Assembly: GCA_903854805.1 (NCBI GenBank)
Contig: CAINXK010000570.1
Span: forward strand, 1 to 24,767
Reading direction: 5' to 3'
Length of the DNA stretch: 24,767 bases
Origin: an uncultured Anaerolineae bacterium
GTDB taxonomy: Bacteria > Chloroflexota > Anaerolineae > Anaerolineales > Villigracilaceae
Notes under the pieces: model-generated
Database searches by the model: none
What the model was told of the DNA's origin: nothing
The model's input: only the letters and a program-made list of their open reading frames with translations
Shown here: piece by piece, positions 1 to 7,146 of the stretch
Layout: each line of letters begins with the position of its first letter
Numbering within the stretch: the stretch's first letter is position 1
Made by a program: the position numbers and the translations under genes

Positions 1-768
1 CCCATCCAGATCCTTAACCATCAGCCCTAGCAGATAGTCTCCTGGTAGCAGCGCCGCAGCCGACCAACCCAAACCAGCATCGCGCACAGTCAGTGTGTTG
101 GAAAGGCCGAATTCAGCCTGCCAGCCTGGTCGCTTCAAAATCTGCACGAATGGGCTGAATGTATCCCCAACGCCGAGCGTCACCGCATGTGGAATAGAGC
201 GACCACCGCTCGTCTTATAAACCAGCATGCCGGACAGCCCGCCCGCGCTGTCTAATTTCAGGCGTGCACGCTGCCGTATAGCACTTCCGGCGCGGCTGAA
301 CTGACCATCCAGCCAGCTTCCCGCCCTCCCATATCCTTCCGGATACATAAACGCGAACGCCGAATCCACACCATCCGTCAGGACGCGCAGCCCAGGTTTA
401 ATGCTCAGCGACAGCTCAATTTCCGCATCCCAAACCGGGTGAACCACGCCATCCACATCTTTATTCTTCCCTGAAAGCACAAATTCCTGCGCCAGCGGGC
501 CATAGCATACGCCGGAATTCGGTTCATCCAACCAAAGCTCCGAATAAATATAGGCTACGTTCCCCACACTGATCCGCGCGTTGAGCGTCAGCGCCTCCCC
601 CGGTGCGATTGTTTCGGCCGAGAGGCTCAGCATTCCGATCTCAAACTTCCCCATGCCGGGTGGCGTCTGGCCAAATCCCGAAGTGATCGGCCAGTCTATT
701 GTTTCACTCTCAATGGCCTCAATCTTCAGGACCCTGTCGTTCACTTCATACTCTCGCAATAGTCGCAT
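1..768 (-). CDS. Partial protein resembling the C-terminal domain of the adjacent C11 protease (3' end outside window)
   Basis: An uninterrupted minus-strand reading frame of 256 codons runs from an ATG at 768 to the window edge, so the C-terminus is missing. A GGAG ribosome site lies just upstream of the ATG. The start is 11 bases past the stop of the C11 protease gene, so the two are almost certainly co-transcribed. The protein has no signal peptide or transmembrane segment and no peptidase motif. It parallels the last ~220 residues of the neighbouring protease: a GNVAYIY stretch matches ANVAYIY there, and GDYLLGLMVKDLDG matches GDYIIGIIVEDLNG, with a similar spread of beta-strand-like segments between. 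This is read directly from the two translations. The family is not one I can name. It could be a partner, substrate-binding or inhibitory domain of the protease; that is only inference. No function is assigned. Confidence 0.8.
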   Translation of the reverse strand, partial: MRLLREYEVNDRVLKIEAIESETIDWPITSGFGQTPPGMGKFEIGMLSLSAETIAPGEALTLNARISVGNVAYIYSELWLDEPNSGVCYGPLAQEFVLSGKNKDVDGVVHPVWDAEIELSLSIKPGLRVLTDGVDSAFAFMYPEGYGRAGSWLDGQFSRAGSAIRQRARLKLDSAGGLSGMLVYKTSGGRSIPHAVTLGVGDTFSPFVQILKRPGWQAEFGLSNTLTVRDAGLGWSAAALLPGDYLLGLMVKDLDG

Positions 769-779
769 CTGCTGTGCTC

Positions 780-3038
780 CTATTCAGTGACCGTTACTTC
801 GGCATAATCTTCGGTCGTATTTCCATTCAGATCTTCGACAATGATCCCAATGATGTAATCGCCTGAATAGGCATAATAAGGCGTCATTTCAAAGGGTTTC
901 TTCCCAAAGGTCATCGTTCCGCCATCGTAATCCGAAAATACGCCATCTGGATTGACATCGAACTCCAGCCATTCTTCTGTGATGGTAAACGTATCGCCCT
1001 TCTGAGGGGTGATCTCGCGCGGCGCACCCGCACCGCCCGCGCCATTGAAACTGAAAACGTTTTGCAGAGTGCCATCACCCGTAAAACGCAGCCGGGCCTC
1101 GGTTTGTTTGCCGCTTTTTAGATAGGTGTAAGTGCCCCGCACTGTATATGTGTTCGTGCTTTCATCTCCAGCATACACTTCCGGTTCAAAAAACGCAAAC
1201 TGATCATTAGCGGTCTTGCCATCGCTGATGTAATAAAGCGTCGGCTCCCAGGTGTACTCGATTGGGATGACCCGACCATCTCCCCAATCCGGATAGAATA
1301 TCCCGCCGATTTCCTTCGTCGTTTCGGCGTTGATAAAACCCATATCGGCCGTCAAGTAAGAACCATAGTCTTTATCGAAATAACTGACGTAGTAATAAAT
1401 ATACGCCACATTGGCGCCTGTGATCTCTGTACTCATTTTGATCTTGCCTTCTGGACCAATCTTGTGAGCAGAGACCTTGATCGATTTAATACTGATATCA
1501 CCCTGCCCTGGGGCGGCGACTTCCACACCTGCTGCTGGAGCCGCATCTGCCACTGCTTGTGCGAAATCGGTCCGCGGAGAAGCAGCCGGCTGCAAAACGC
1601 TCAAGTCCGCGTCCGCGGCTGTAAAGGGCTTGTTGGTATAGTGAAAGGTCAGAAAATCATCCCACAACGATGCACTCGCAAAGCGCCCGACATAGGCACT
1701 GTATTGGGACTCTGCCTTCTTTCCAAAGGTCATCTTATACAGTTTAGAGTTCGGAAAATAGATCGACAACCCATTTGATCCTGGCCTATCCTTGCCGTGC
1801 GTCTCCGAACTGACCGATTTCTCCAACGCCAGCTGCACTTGTTTGGCGGCTGTGATTACCTGCGCGTCATCGACACTTTCCAGCAATAGCGCCACAAAAT
1901 GTCCCAGATCAATATACGAAGGCGGGATTTTTTCATCAAAAACGCTCGTATAAGACTGTGCATACGCGCGCGCCTCTGCCACCAAACTCTGGTCAACCGT
2001 CATCAACGCCAGCGCCAGCTTATTCAGTGCCGCGTTCAAATTTTGGAGTGCACCCAGGTCAATCGTCGAAAGTGTCGTATCGACCATCAAATCATCCGCT
2101 ACCGATTTCGCAGTATAGTCGCCATCCGCATACACCAGGCGCGCCTGCCTGTCGGTTATACGAAAGTCCTGTGCAATATAGCTCTTCACAATCGCTTCAC
2201 CCAATTCTCCACCGCTCATCTCAGGTTTTTTGTTCAGGGCCTTTAAAAAGCTGGCATAGGCCCAACCAATGGCCGGTTCGGTCTCCTCGGAAGCCACCGC
2301 ATACCTGGCGTGCGGCGCAATAGCACTCATCACTTCTAGCTGCCCCATTAGACAGGCGTCAAATCCGAGCATTTCAAATGCGCCGATGCTTGTCTTCTCA
2401 ATAATCTTACCCAGCGCATCGTCAATATCTTGCATGCGGAACGAACTGCCTTTCACCGGATCATCATCGTACCATCCACCGTCCCATCCGGCGCCATGAT
2501 CTCCCAAGATGAGCACATAATGCCCTGCCGGATACGCCTCAATCGCCCATGTCGCAAAATCGATCAGAGTTTGCGGATTGCCGCTGTCTACCTCGCCCAG
2601 ATCCCCCAGCTCCTGCGACCCGATTTTATTCAGATCGCCATCCTTGGTCACAAAAAAACGTTTGGCCGTTGTCCAGTCGCCATCACCATCGAAACCGCCA
2701 TTGTATCGATCCATCTGAGAAACAATTTTGACATTTTCAGTCGAACCAACAATTTCTGCCTCATTCAAATCGAGAAAAGTATCTTCCTCCAGAACCTCAT
2801 CATCCCCATTCTGGTAAAGCATAATCAGCCACGTATCCGGTGCGTTCGCATCGGACGAGATCGTCGCAGGCGGGCTGGAAGTTGGCTCTTTTACATCCAT
2901 CGTAACCACCACCGCAGCCGGAACATCCGGTGCCACAGCCCCAGTCGACCCACTCCCATCCCCACAAGCCACAAGGATGAGCAAGCCCAAAATCAATATC
3001 AAGCCGAAACTCAACAAAGGTCGTTTTTCAATCACCAC
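780..3038 (-). CDS. Clostripain-family (C11) cysteine peptidase, lipoprotein
   Basis: The 752-aa product starts with a lipoprotein signal: basic N-terminus, hydrophobic stretch of about residues 8-24, and lipobox LVAC with Cys25, so it should be exported and lipid-anchored. The peptidase domain covers about residues 68-420. It carries the two diagnostic motifs of clan CD family C11, LGDHGAGW with His181 and GFDACLMG with Cys229, which form the catalytic dyad. C11 enzymes usually cleave after Arg or Lys. Residues ~520-752 form a separate Tyr/Gly-rich, beta-strand-like domain whose relative is encoded alone by the next gene. The chosen start is GTG at 3038, because an AGGAG site lies six bases before it. 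There is no in-frame ATG before the signal peptide, and GTG at 3035 is an alternative. Gene order suggests a two-gene (or longer) surface-protease operon. The real substrate cannot be told from sequence. Confidence 0.9.
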   Translation of the reverse strand: MVIEKRPLLSFGLILILGLLILVACGDGSGSTGAVAPDVPAAVVVTMDVKEPTSSPPATISSDANAPDTWLIMLYQNGDDEVLEEDTFLDLNEAEIVGSTENVKIVSQMDRYNGGFDGDGDWTTAKRFFVTKDGDLNKIGSQELGDLGEVDSGNPQTLIDFATWAIEAYPAGHYVLILGDHGAGWDGGWYDDDPVKGSSFRMQDIDDALGKIIEKTSIGAFEMLGFDACLMGQLEVMSAIAPHARYAVASEETEPAIGWAYASFLKALNKKPEMSGGELGEAIVKSYIAQDFRITDRQARLVYADGDYTAKSVADDLMVDTTLSTIDLGALQNLNAALNKLALALMTVDQSLVAEARAYAQSYTSVFDEKIPPSYIDLGHFVALLLESVDDAQVITAAKQVQLALEKSVSSETHGKDRPGSNGLSIYFPNSKLYKMTFGKKAESQYSAYVGRFASASLWDDFLTFHYTNKPFTAADADLSVLQPAASPRTDFAQAVADAAPAAGVEVAAPGQGDISIKSIKVSAHKIGPEGKIKMSTEITGANVAYIYYYVSYFDKDYGSYLTADMGFINAETTKEIGGIFYPDWGDGRVIPIEYTWEPTLYYISDGKTANDQFAFFEPEVYAGDESTNTYTVRGTYTYLKSGKQTEARLRFTGDGTLQNVFSFNGAGGAGAPREITPQKGDTFTITEEWLEFDVNPDGVFSDYDGGTMTFGKKPFEMTPYYAYSGDYIIGIIVEDLNGNTTEDYAEVTVTE

Positions 3039-3263
3039 AATGCACTCCTTTCAAACAATCCTCAACTTGCGCACGGGTTCGCACAAAGTGTGTCATTGCC
3101 AACGCCAAACCAATTCATAACGTAACATTCAGGGTTTACAGCATTAGACTACGAATAGTACCACTTACACTGCAATCCCTGAAGGCTTTCCCGAAATCAG
3201 TCAATTTTTGTTTTTGTAAACCGGAAGACCGATCACTATAGCCTCGAAAAACCGACCACATGA

Positions 3264-3561
3264 ACAAATAGACCCATAAATGCGAAACAAGTCGAAAAGG
3301 CGAAAATTATTCTGGATAAAATGATGACAAAGCCAGAATTGCACGCCACTGAATTCAGCCAAGATCGATTTTTTCCTGTCCAATGAAAAACCGGAAGGTG
3401 CTATTTCATGGTATGAAATGTGGCAACAAGGGTATCCGGATGAAACTAACCGAGAAAAATATCAGGCAATCATGACTATGATCTGTGCGGTTTCCAAACT
3501 TGCAAAAGGGTTTCCCGGGCGCGGGCGCAAAGGGAAAACAACTAATTTGTATGAAAAGTAG
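3264..3561 (+). pseudogene. Possible frameshifted relic of an unknown small gene
   Basis: One frame is open from 3264 (after a TGA) through ATGs at 3321 and 3324 up to a run of six T at 3369-3374. Shifting frame at that run joins it to a second open stretch ending with TAG at 3559-3561. The joined product would be about 98 aa, hydrophilic and protein-like, with a basic tail (motif GRGRKGK). Neither half has a good ribosome site. I do not recognise the family. Either a decayed gene or a chance arrangement would fit; a sequencing error in the T run would also restore it. Confidence 0.3.
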
Positions 3562-3743
3562 TGCAATACATAGCCATTTTCGACCAAAGCAAAAGCATGC
3601 CATGGGCATTCACCAACTCTCCAAGTACGGCTATTTCATTGGGTACTCCAAGCTTCCGTAACCCTTGACAATGTGTCGCGCCTCGTTCCCATCATTTTTA
3701 TCATCTTCCGGCTATATATTCGTCCAATTCCTGGGATACGCTC

Positions 3744-3804
3744 GTTATGATTAGATGAGATTGGTGGGTGTACTGGGTGTATATCCCACGTAACGAATCA
3801 TGAC
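3744..3804. repeat. Nested imperfect inverted repeat
   Basis: Outer arms GTTATGATT (3744-3752) and AATCATGAC (3796-3804) pair at 8 of 9 positions. Inside them GTGGG (3764-3768) pairs perfectly with CCCAC (3785-3789). It lies in the gap 80-140 bases downstream of the TauE/SafE stop and has no T-tract expected of an intrinsic terminator. It could be a remnant repeat or RNA hairpin; the function is unknown. Confidence 0.35.
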
Positions 3805-3881
3805 CAGAAAAGAGAAGAAAGTAGTTTTTGTGAAGTTTACAAAGAAAATTCAGGCAAAATACAAGCCAGGTTGGACAATCA

Positions 3882-4649
3882 CTAACCTTTTATGAAATAA
3901 ATGACCGCTACAATTACACCAATGGTTACGACAATCCAGCGAAAGCTGGCAGGTTTGACCTTGCGGGCCAACCTGCCTCCCAACCAGCCGCCAAAGAGAG
4001 AGCAGGCTGCCATTACCAGCACGACCGGCCAGACCACCTGGCCCGAGAACACGAAAAAGATTGCCGCAGTGGCGTTAGAACAGAAGGCAATGCTCTGTTT
4101 GAGAGCATTCAGCTTCGTAAGCGTTTCGTCCAGGGCAAGGCCAAGTATGGACAATAAGATGACACCCAGCCCAGCGCCAAAGTAACCTCCATAAATTGCT
4201 GCCAAAAAGACAGCCGCCCCGCTCCACAGCAGCGAGGTCTTGTCGCTGACATGTTTTTCCGAACGCCGAGAAAGGAAAAATCGAAGGCGCTCCTGGGCTG
4301 CCAGCAAAAGCGAGGCCATCAAAATCAAAAAGGGTACAATCTGGCGAAAGACCTTTTCCCCAGAATTCAAAAGCAAGATGCCGCCAATCAGCCCACCCAG
4401 CACCGCGAACGGCAGAAAAAAGAGCAGACTGCGCGCCTGGGTTTTCATCTCTTCCCACTGCGCCAGAGTACCACCTACCGTGCCGGGCAAAAGCGCCAGC
4501 GTATTAGTCACATTGGCAATCACGGCCGGCAGCCCCACCGCTGTGAGCACCGGAAAAGTCAGCAGGGTGCCACCGCCAGCCAGGGCGTTCATCATTCCGG
4601 CTATCACAGCAACCATTCCAAGCAGTACAAAATCATACCAGGGCAACAT
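3882..4649 (-). CDS. TauE/SafE family membrane permease (sulfite/anion exporter-like)
   Basis: The 255-aa protein is almost entirely hydrophobic, with about eight predicted membrane helices, which is the usual size for TauE/SafE (DUF81) proteins. It shows the internal two-fold repeat of the family: the glycine-rich NALAGGGTLLTFP near residues 21-33 in the first half and GGYFGAGLGV near residues 154-163 in the second. Characterised relatives move sulfite, sulfoacetate or other small organosulfur anions across the inner membrane, but the substrate cannot be predicted here. The start is ATG at 4649, preceded by GAGG about eight bases upstream. The gene stands alone and is divergent from the MarR-type gene. 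The MarR protein could therefore control it too, though nothing in the sequence proves this. Confidence 0.85.
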   Translation of the reverse strand: MLPWYDFVLLGMVAVIAGMMNALAGGGTLLTFPVLTAVGLPAVIANVTNTLALLPGTVGGTLAQWEEMKTQARSLLFFLPFAVLGGLIGGILLLNSGEKVFRQIVPFLILMASLLLAAQERLRFFLSRRSEKHVSDKTSLLWSGAAVFLAAIYGGYFGAGLGVILLSILGLALDETLTKLNALKQSIAFCSNATAAIFFVFSGQVVWPVVLVMAACSLFGGWLGGRLARKVKPASFRWIVVTIGVIVAVIYFIKG

Positions 4650-4805
4650 GTTTCAGACCTCGTCTCACGGAAATTTCGCCGAAAAATTCATCCAGTCAAT
4701 GCAGGTACAGAATTGTATCCGTGTTTACCCATTGCGAGGCGCCATGTTCTCAGCACTTGCTATTATTTTGTTTGTCAAAATCAAATTAAGGCGTAAACCA
4801 ACTAC

Positions 4806-4834
4806 TTGGCCAGCTAAATAGATACAATTATGGT
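4806..4834 (+). promoter_or_regulatory. Candidate promoter of the MarR-ABC operon
   Basis: TTGGCC at 4806-4811 and TATGGT at 4829-4834 are separated by 17 bases, a reasonable but weak sigma70-type pair. It would start transcription near 4841, giving a leader of about 40 bases before the ATG at 4880. A second -10-like hexamer, TACAAT at 4823-4828, overlaps it but has no matching -35. Confidence 0.4.
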
Positions 4835-4836
4835 AT

Positions 4837-4847
4837 ATTAGGCTAAT
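4837..4847. promoter_or_regulatory. Palindrome at the predicted start site, candidate MarR operator
   Basis: ATTAG-G-CTAAT is a perfect 11-base palindrome with one central base. It falls on the predicted transcription start of the MarR-ABC operon. MarR-type repressors usually bind short AT-rich palindromes overlapping their own promoter, so this fits autoregulation. The palindrome is short and could occur by chance. Confidence 0.35.
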
Positions 4848-4879
4848 GATCAACCAGGTTTATTAATTTTCAACGAATT

Positions 4880-5335
4880 ATGGAAATTCACAACTCCCCT
4901 TTTCTGCAGATGTTCTATTATATAAAAACCATGAAAATCTCCGGACTCTTTTCGGAGGATATCTCATTCGCGGAATATGTCATGCTGCGACTGATCACTG
5001 AAATGTCGCAGGAAACAGGAAGTACGGAAGTGTGGGTATCGGATATCGTCAAACGCGTCGAGGTAACACCACAGGCCGTCTCAAAATTTATGAACCTTGC
5101 CGTCGCGAAAGGATATATCGAGCGTTTTGAAAACGAGGGCGACCGCCGCAGCACAGGTGTCCGTATTACCGACCTTGGAAGGGCAGTGCTAAGCAAAACA
5201 GGCGAGGAACTGAGCTCCTTTCGCGAAAGTGTTTTTAAAGAATTCTCGAAAGAAGAATTGGCTTCGATGGATGGATTGATGCGCAAGCTTCGATTTGCTG
5301 TGCAGGTGAATTATGCGAAACACAAAAAGAAATAG
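4880..5335 (+). CDS. MarR-family winged-helix transcriptional regulator
   Basis: The 151-aa protein has the size and layout of MarR regulators: an N-terminal dimerisation helix, a winged helix-turn-helix at about residues 38-95 with the recognition helix around 62-76 (VTPQAVSKFMNLA), a basic wing with DRR at 88-90, and a long C-terminal helix region for dimerisation. Members are usually repressors released by small ligands and often sit next to a drug exporter, as here. It is followed by two ABC exporter genes and an HlyD-like gene on the same strand. ATG 4880 has no clear ribosome site. It is preferred over an internal ATG at 4931 because the first helix (QMFYYIKTM) is typical of the family. 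The ligand is unknown. Confidence 0.85.
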   Translation: MEIHNSPFLQMFYYIKTMKISGLFSEDISFAEYVMLRLITEMSQETGSTEVWVSDIVKRVEVTPQAVSKFMNLAVAKGYIERFENEGDRRSTGVRITDLGRAVLSKTGEELSSFRESVFKEFSKEELASMDGLMRKLRFAVQVNYAKHKKK

Positions 5336-5365
5336 AGTGATTAGTTCACGGGTTGGGTAAGGCTG

Positions 5366-5413
5366 ATGATGACAAATAGTTTCAATCGAAATAAAAGGTC
5401 GAAGCGCCAATGA
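5366..5413 (+). other. Possible 15-codon leader ORF overlapping the ABC start
   Basis: Two adjacent ATGs at 5366 and 5369 open a short basic frame whose TGA (5411-5413) overlaps the ATG of the first ABC gene (5410) in an ATGA junction. The ABC gene itself has only a distant AAGG site, so coupling from this mini-frame would be a way to load it. It may equally be chance; no homology is implied. Confidence 0.2.
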
Positions 5414-7146
5414 TCATGGTATTTGAATACATGTCAGAATATTCCGGCATGTTAATTATTGCACTGGCACTTTTGGTGGTTCAGGCAATCTGCGATCTTT
5501 CGCTGCCGGACTATATGGCAGATATTGTCAATACTGGCGTGCTCAGCGGCAACGTCAGTTTTATCGTGCAAATCGGCACCAAGATGCTTTTTATAACCCT
5601 GCTTGGCGCCGCATGTTCCATCGCTACCGGGTACTATGCTGCCCGGATTGCGGCATTTACTGCGCGCGATATGCGAGCGGATATATTCAAACGTGTGCAG
5701 ACTTTCTCGAACCCTGAACTCGACAAATTTTCTCCCGCATCCCTGATCACCAGAACCACCAACGATATCACACAGATCCAGCTGCTGATCGTACTACTTG
5801 TACGCATGCTATTTTACGCGGTCATCATGGGCACTGGTGGTATTTTCAAGGCCGTTGCGGAAAGCCCAACCTTATCCTGGATTATCGTGGGAGCGGTGCT
5901 GACATTGGTGATGGTCATCATCATCCTCCTCAATGTGGTGATGCCAAGAATGCGCATCATGCAAACACTGGTGGATAAATTGAATCTGATCAGCCGTGAA
6001 AACCTGGAGGGCTTGCTCGTAATCCGCGCATTTAACTCCCAGAAGTTTGAAGAGGCCAGGTTTGACGATGCAAACCGGTCACTTACGGAAAACAATCTTT
6101 TTATCAATCGCGCGATGACGATCATGATGCCGACTATGATGTTTATCATGAACATTACGACCGTGCTGATCGTGTGGGTCGGCGCGCAGCAAATTTCGGC
6201 CATGCAGATGGATATCGGCAAGATGATGGCCTTTATGCAGTATGCCATGCAGATCATTATGTCATTTCTGATGCTTTCCATGATGTTTATCATGATTCCG
6301 CGCGCGGCAGTCAGCGCCAACCGAATCAAAGAGGTCATTGAAACAGACACTCTGGTTAAAGACAAGAAAATTACAGTTCAGCCCAGAGAGGCTTTTGTAC
6401 CGGATATTGAATATGAAAATGTAAGCTTCTGCTATCCTGAAAGCGATCAGCCGGTCTTGAAAAACATCAGTTTCAAAGCAAAACATGGCGAAACGACCGC
6501 ATTTATCGGCGTGACAGGCAGCGGTAAATCGACCCTGATCAATCTGCTAATCCGTTATTACGACGTGACCGAGGGGCGCATCCTACTGGACGGTGTCGAC
6601 ATGCGCGACATGAAGCGCAGCGATCTGCGCGATAAAATCGGATATGTCCCTCAAAAAAGCATGCTGTTCTCAGGAACGGTAAAAACCAACCTGCAGTACG
6701 CCGATAGTAACGCCAGCCTCGAAACGATGAAACGCGCGGCGCAGATTGCCCAGGCAGATGAATTCATTTCAACCATGACTGATGGCTATGACGCGCATAT
6801 TGCACAGGGCGGATCAAACTTATCGGGCGGACAGAAACAGCGCCTGTCAATTGCCCGGGCTTTGGTTAAAAGCGCCCCCATCTACATCTTCGACGACAGT
6901 TTCTCTGCCCTCGACATGAAAACCGACTCAGCCCTACGCGAGGCCCTGCACCGGGAGGCGCGCGAGAGCACCTTGTTGATTGTAGCGCAGCGCGTGGGCA
7001 CCATCCTTTCCGCAGACCAGATCATCGTGCTCGAAGAGGGCGAAATTGTCGGTCGGGGAACACACCGCGAGCTTCTTCGTAATTGTGAAGTCTACCGCGA
7101 AATTGCCCGATCACAACTTTCGGAGGACGAGCTTGAACAGGCCTAA
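5410..7146 (+). CDS. ABC exporter half-transporter, degenerate-site subunit
   Basis: This 578-aa half-transporter has an N-terminal six-helix type IV exporter membrane domain (about residues 1-310) followed by an ATPase domain. Walker A is GVTGSGKST at 367-375 and the signature LSGGQ at 471-475 is intact. The Walker B residue after Asp495 is Asp496 in place of the catalytic Glu, and the switch His is replaced by Gln527 (AQR for AHR). These substitutions mark the degenerate-site subunit of heterodimeric exporters such as the TM287/288 type. The partner is the next gene, whose start overlaps this one. The substrate is probably a hydrophobic drug or lipid-like molecule, from family knowledge only. 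The ATG at 5410 is used; an in-frame ATG at 5416 is possible. Regulation is probably by the upstream MarR protein. Confidence 0.9.
   Translation: MIMVFEYMSEYSGMLIIALALLVVQAICDLSLPDYMADIVNTGVLSGNVSFIVQIGTKMLFITLLGAACSIATGYYAARIAAFTARDMRADIFKRVQTFSNPELDKFSPASLITRTTNDITQIQLLIVLLVRMLFYAVIMGTGGIFKAVAESPTLSWIIVGAVLTLVMVIIILLNVVMPRMRIMQTLVDKLNLISRENLEGLLVIRAFNSQKFEEARFDDANRSLTENNLFINRAMTIMMPTMMFIMNITTVLIVWVGAQQISAMQMDIGKMMAFMQYAMQIIMSFLMLSMMFIMIPRAAVSANRIKEVIETDTLVKDKKITVQPREAFVPDIEYENVSFCYPESDQPVLKNISFKAKHGETTAFIGVTGSGKSTLINLLIRYYDVTEGRILLDGVDMRDMKRSDLRDKIGYVPQKSMLFSGTVKTNLQYADSNASLETMKRAAQIAQADEFISTMTDGYDAHIAQGGSNLSGGQKQRLSIARALVKSAPIYIFDDSFSALDMKTDSALREALHREARESTLLIVAQRVGTILSADQIIVLEEGEIVGRGTHRELLRNCEVYREIARSQLSEDELEQA

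Larger units (their letters stand above)
3039..3881. other. Gene-poor stretch between the C11 protease and the TauE/SafE gene
   Basis: No convincing intact gene is seen over 843 bases. The first ~150 bases must hold the promoter of the protease operon, but I found no well-matched -35/-10 pair. The plus-strand stretch 3264-3561 looks like a frameshifted gene relic (listed separately). A nested imperfect inverted repeat lies at 3744-3804. Short open frames on either strand lack ribosome sites and recognisable motifs. Confidence 0.6.

Noticed and set aside
2430..3125. Plus-strand open frame of 231 codons
   Set aside because: It lies antisense to the N-terminal and catalytic part of the C11 protease gene and has no motif or start signal.
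3201..3609. Two minus-strand open frames of 60 and 67 codons
   Set aside because: No ribosome sites, Cys/Phe-rich chance-like composition, and the opposite strand gives a more protein-like reading.
3799..3895. Plus-strand 31-codon basic ORF starting at ATG 3800
   Set aside because: No ribosome site; it overlaps the end of the TauE/SafE gene and has no recognisable pattern.
4240..4821. Two overlapping plus-strand open frames antisense to the TauE/SafE gene
   Set aside because: Shadow frames of a well-supported membrane protein gene; basic, low-complexity translations with no family pattern.
7046..7132. N-terminal extension of the second ABC subunit to ATG 7046
   Set aside because: It would overlap the upstream gene by 100 bases with no ribosome site; TTG 7133 has GGAGG at ideal distance.
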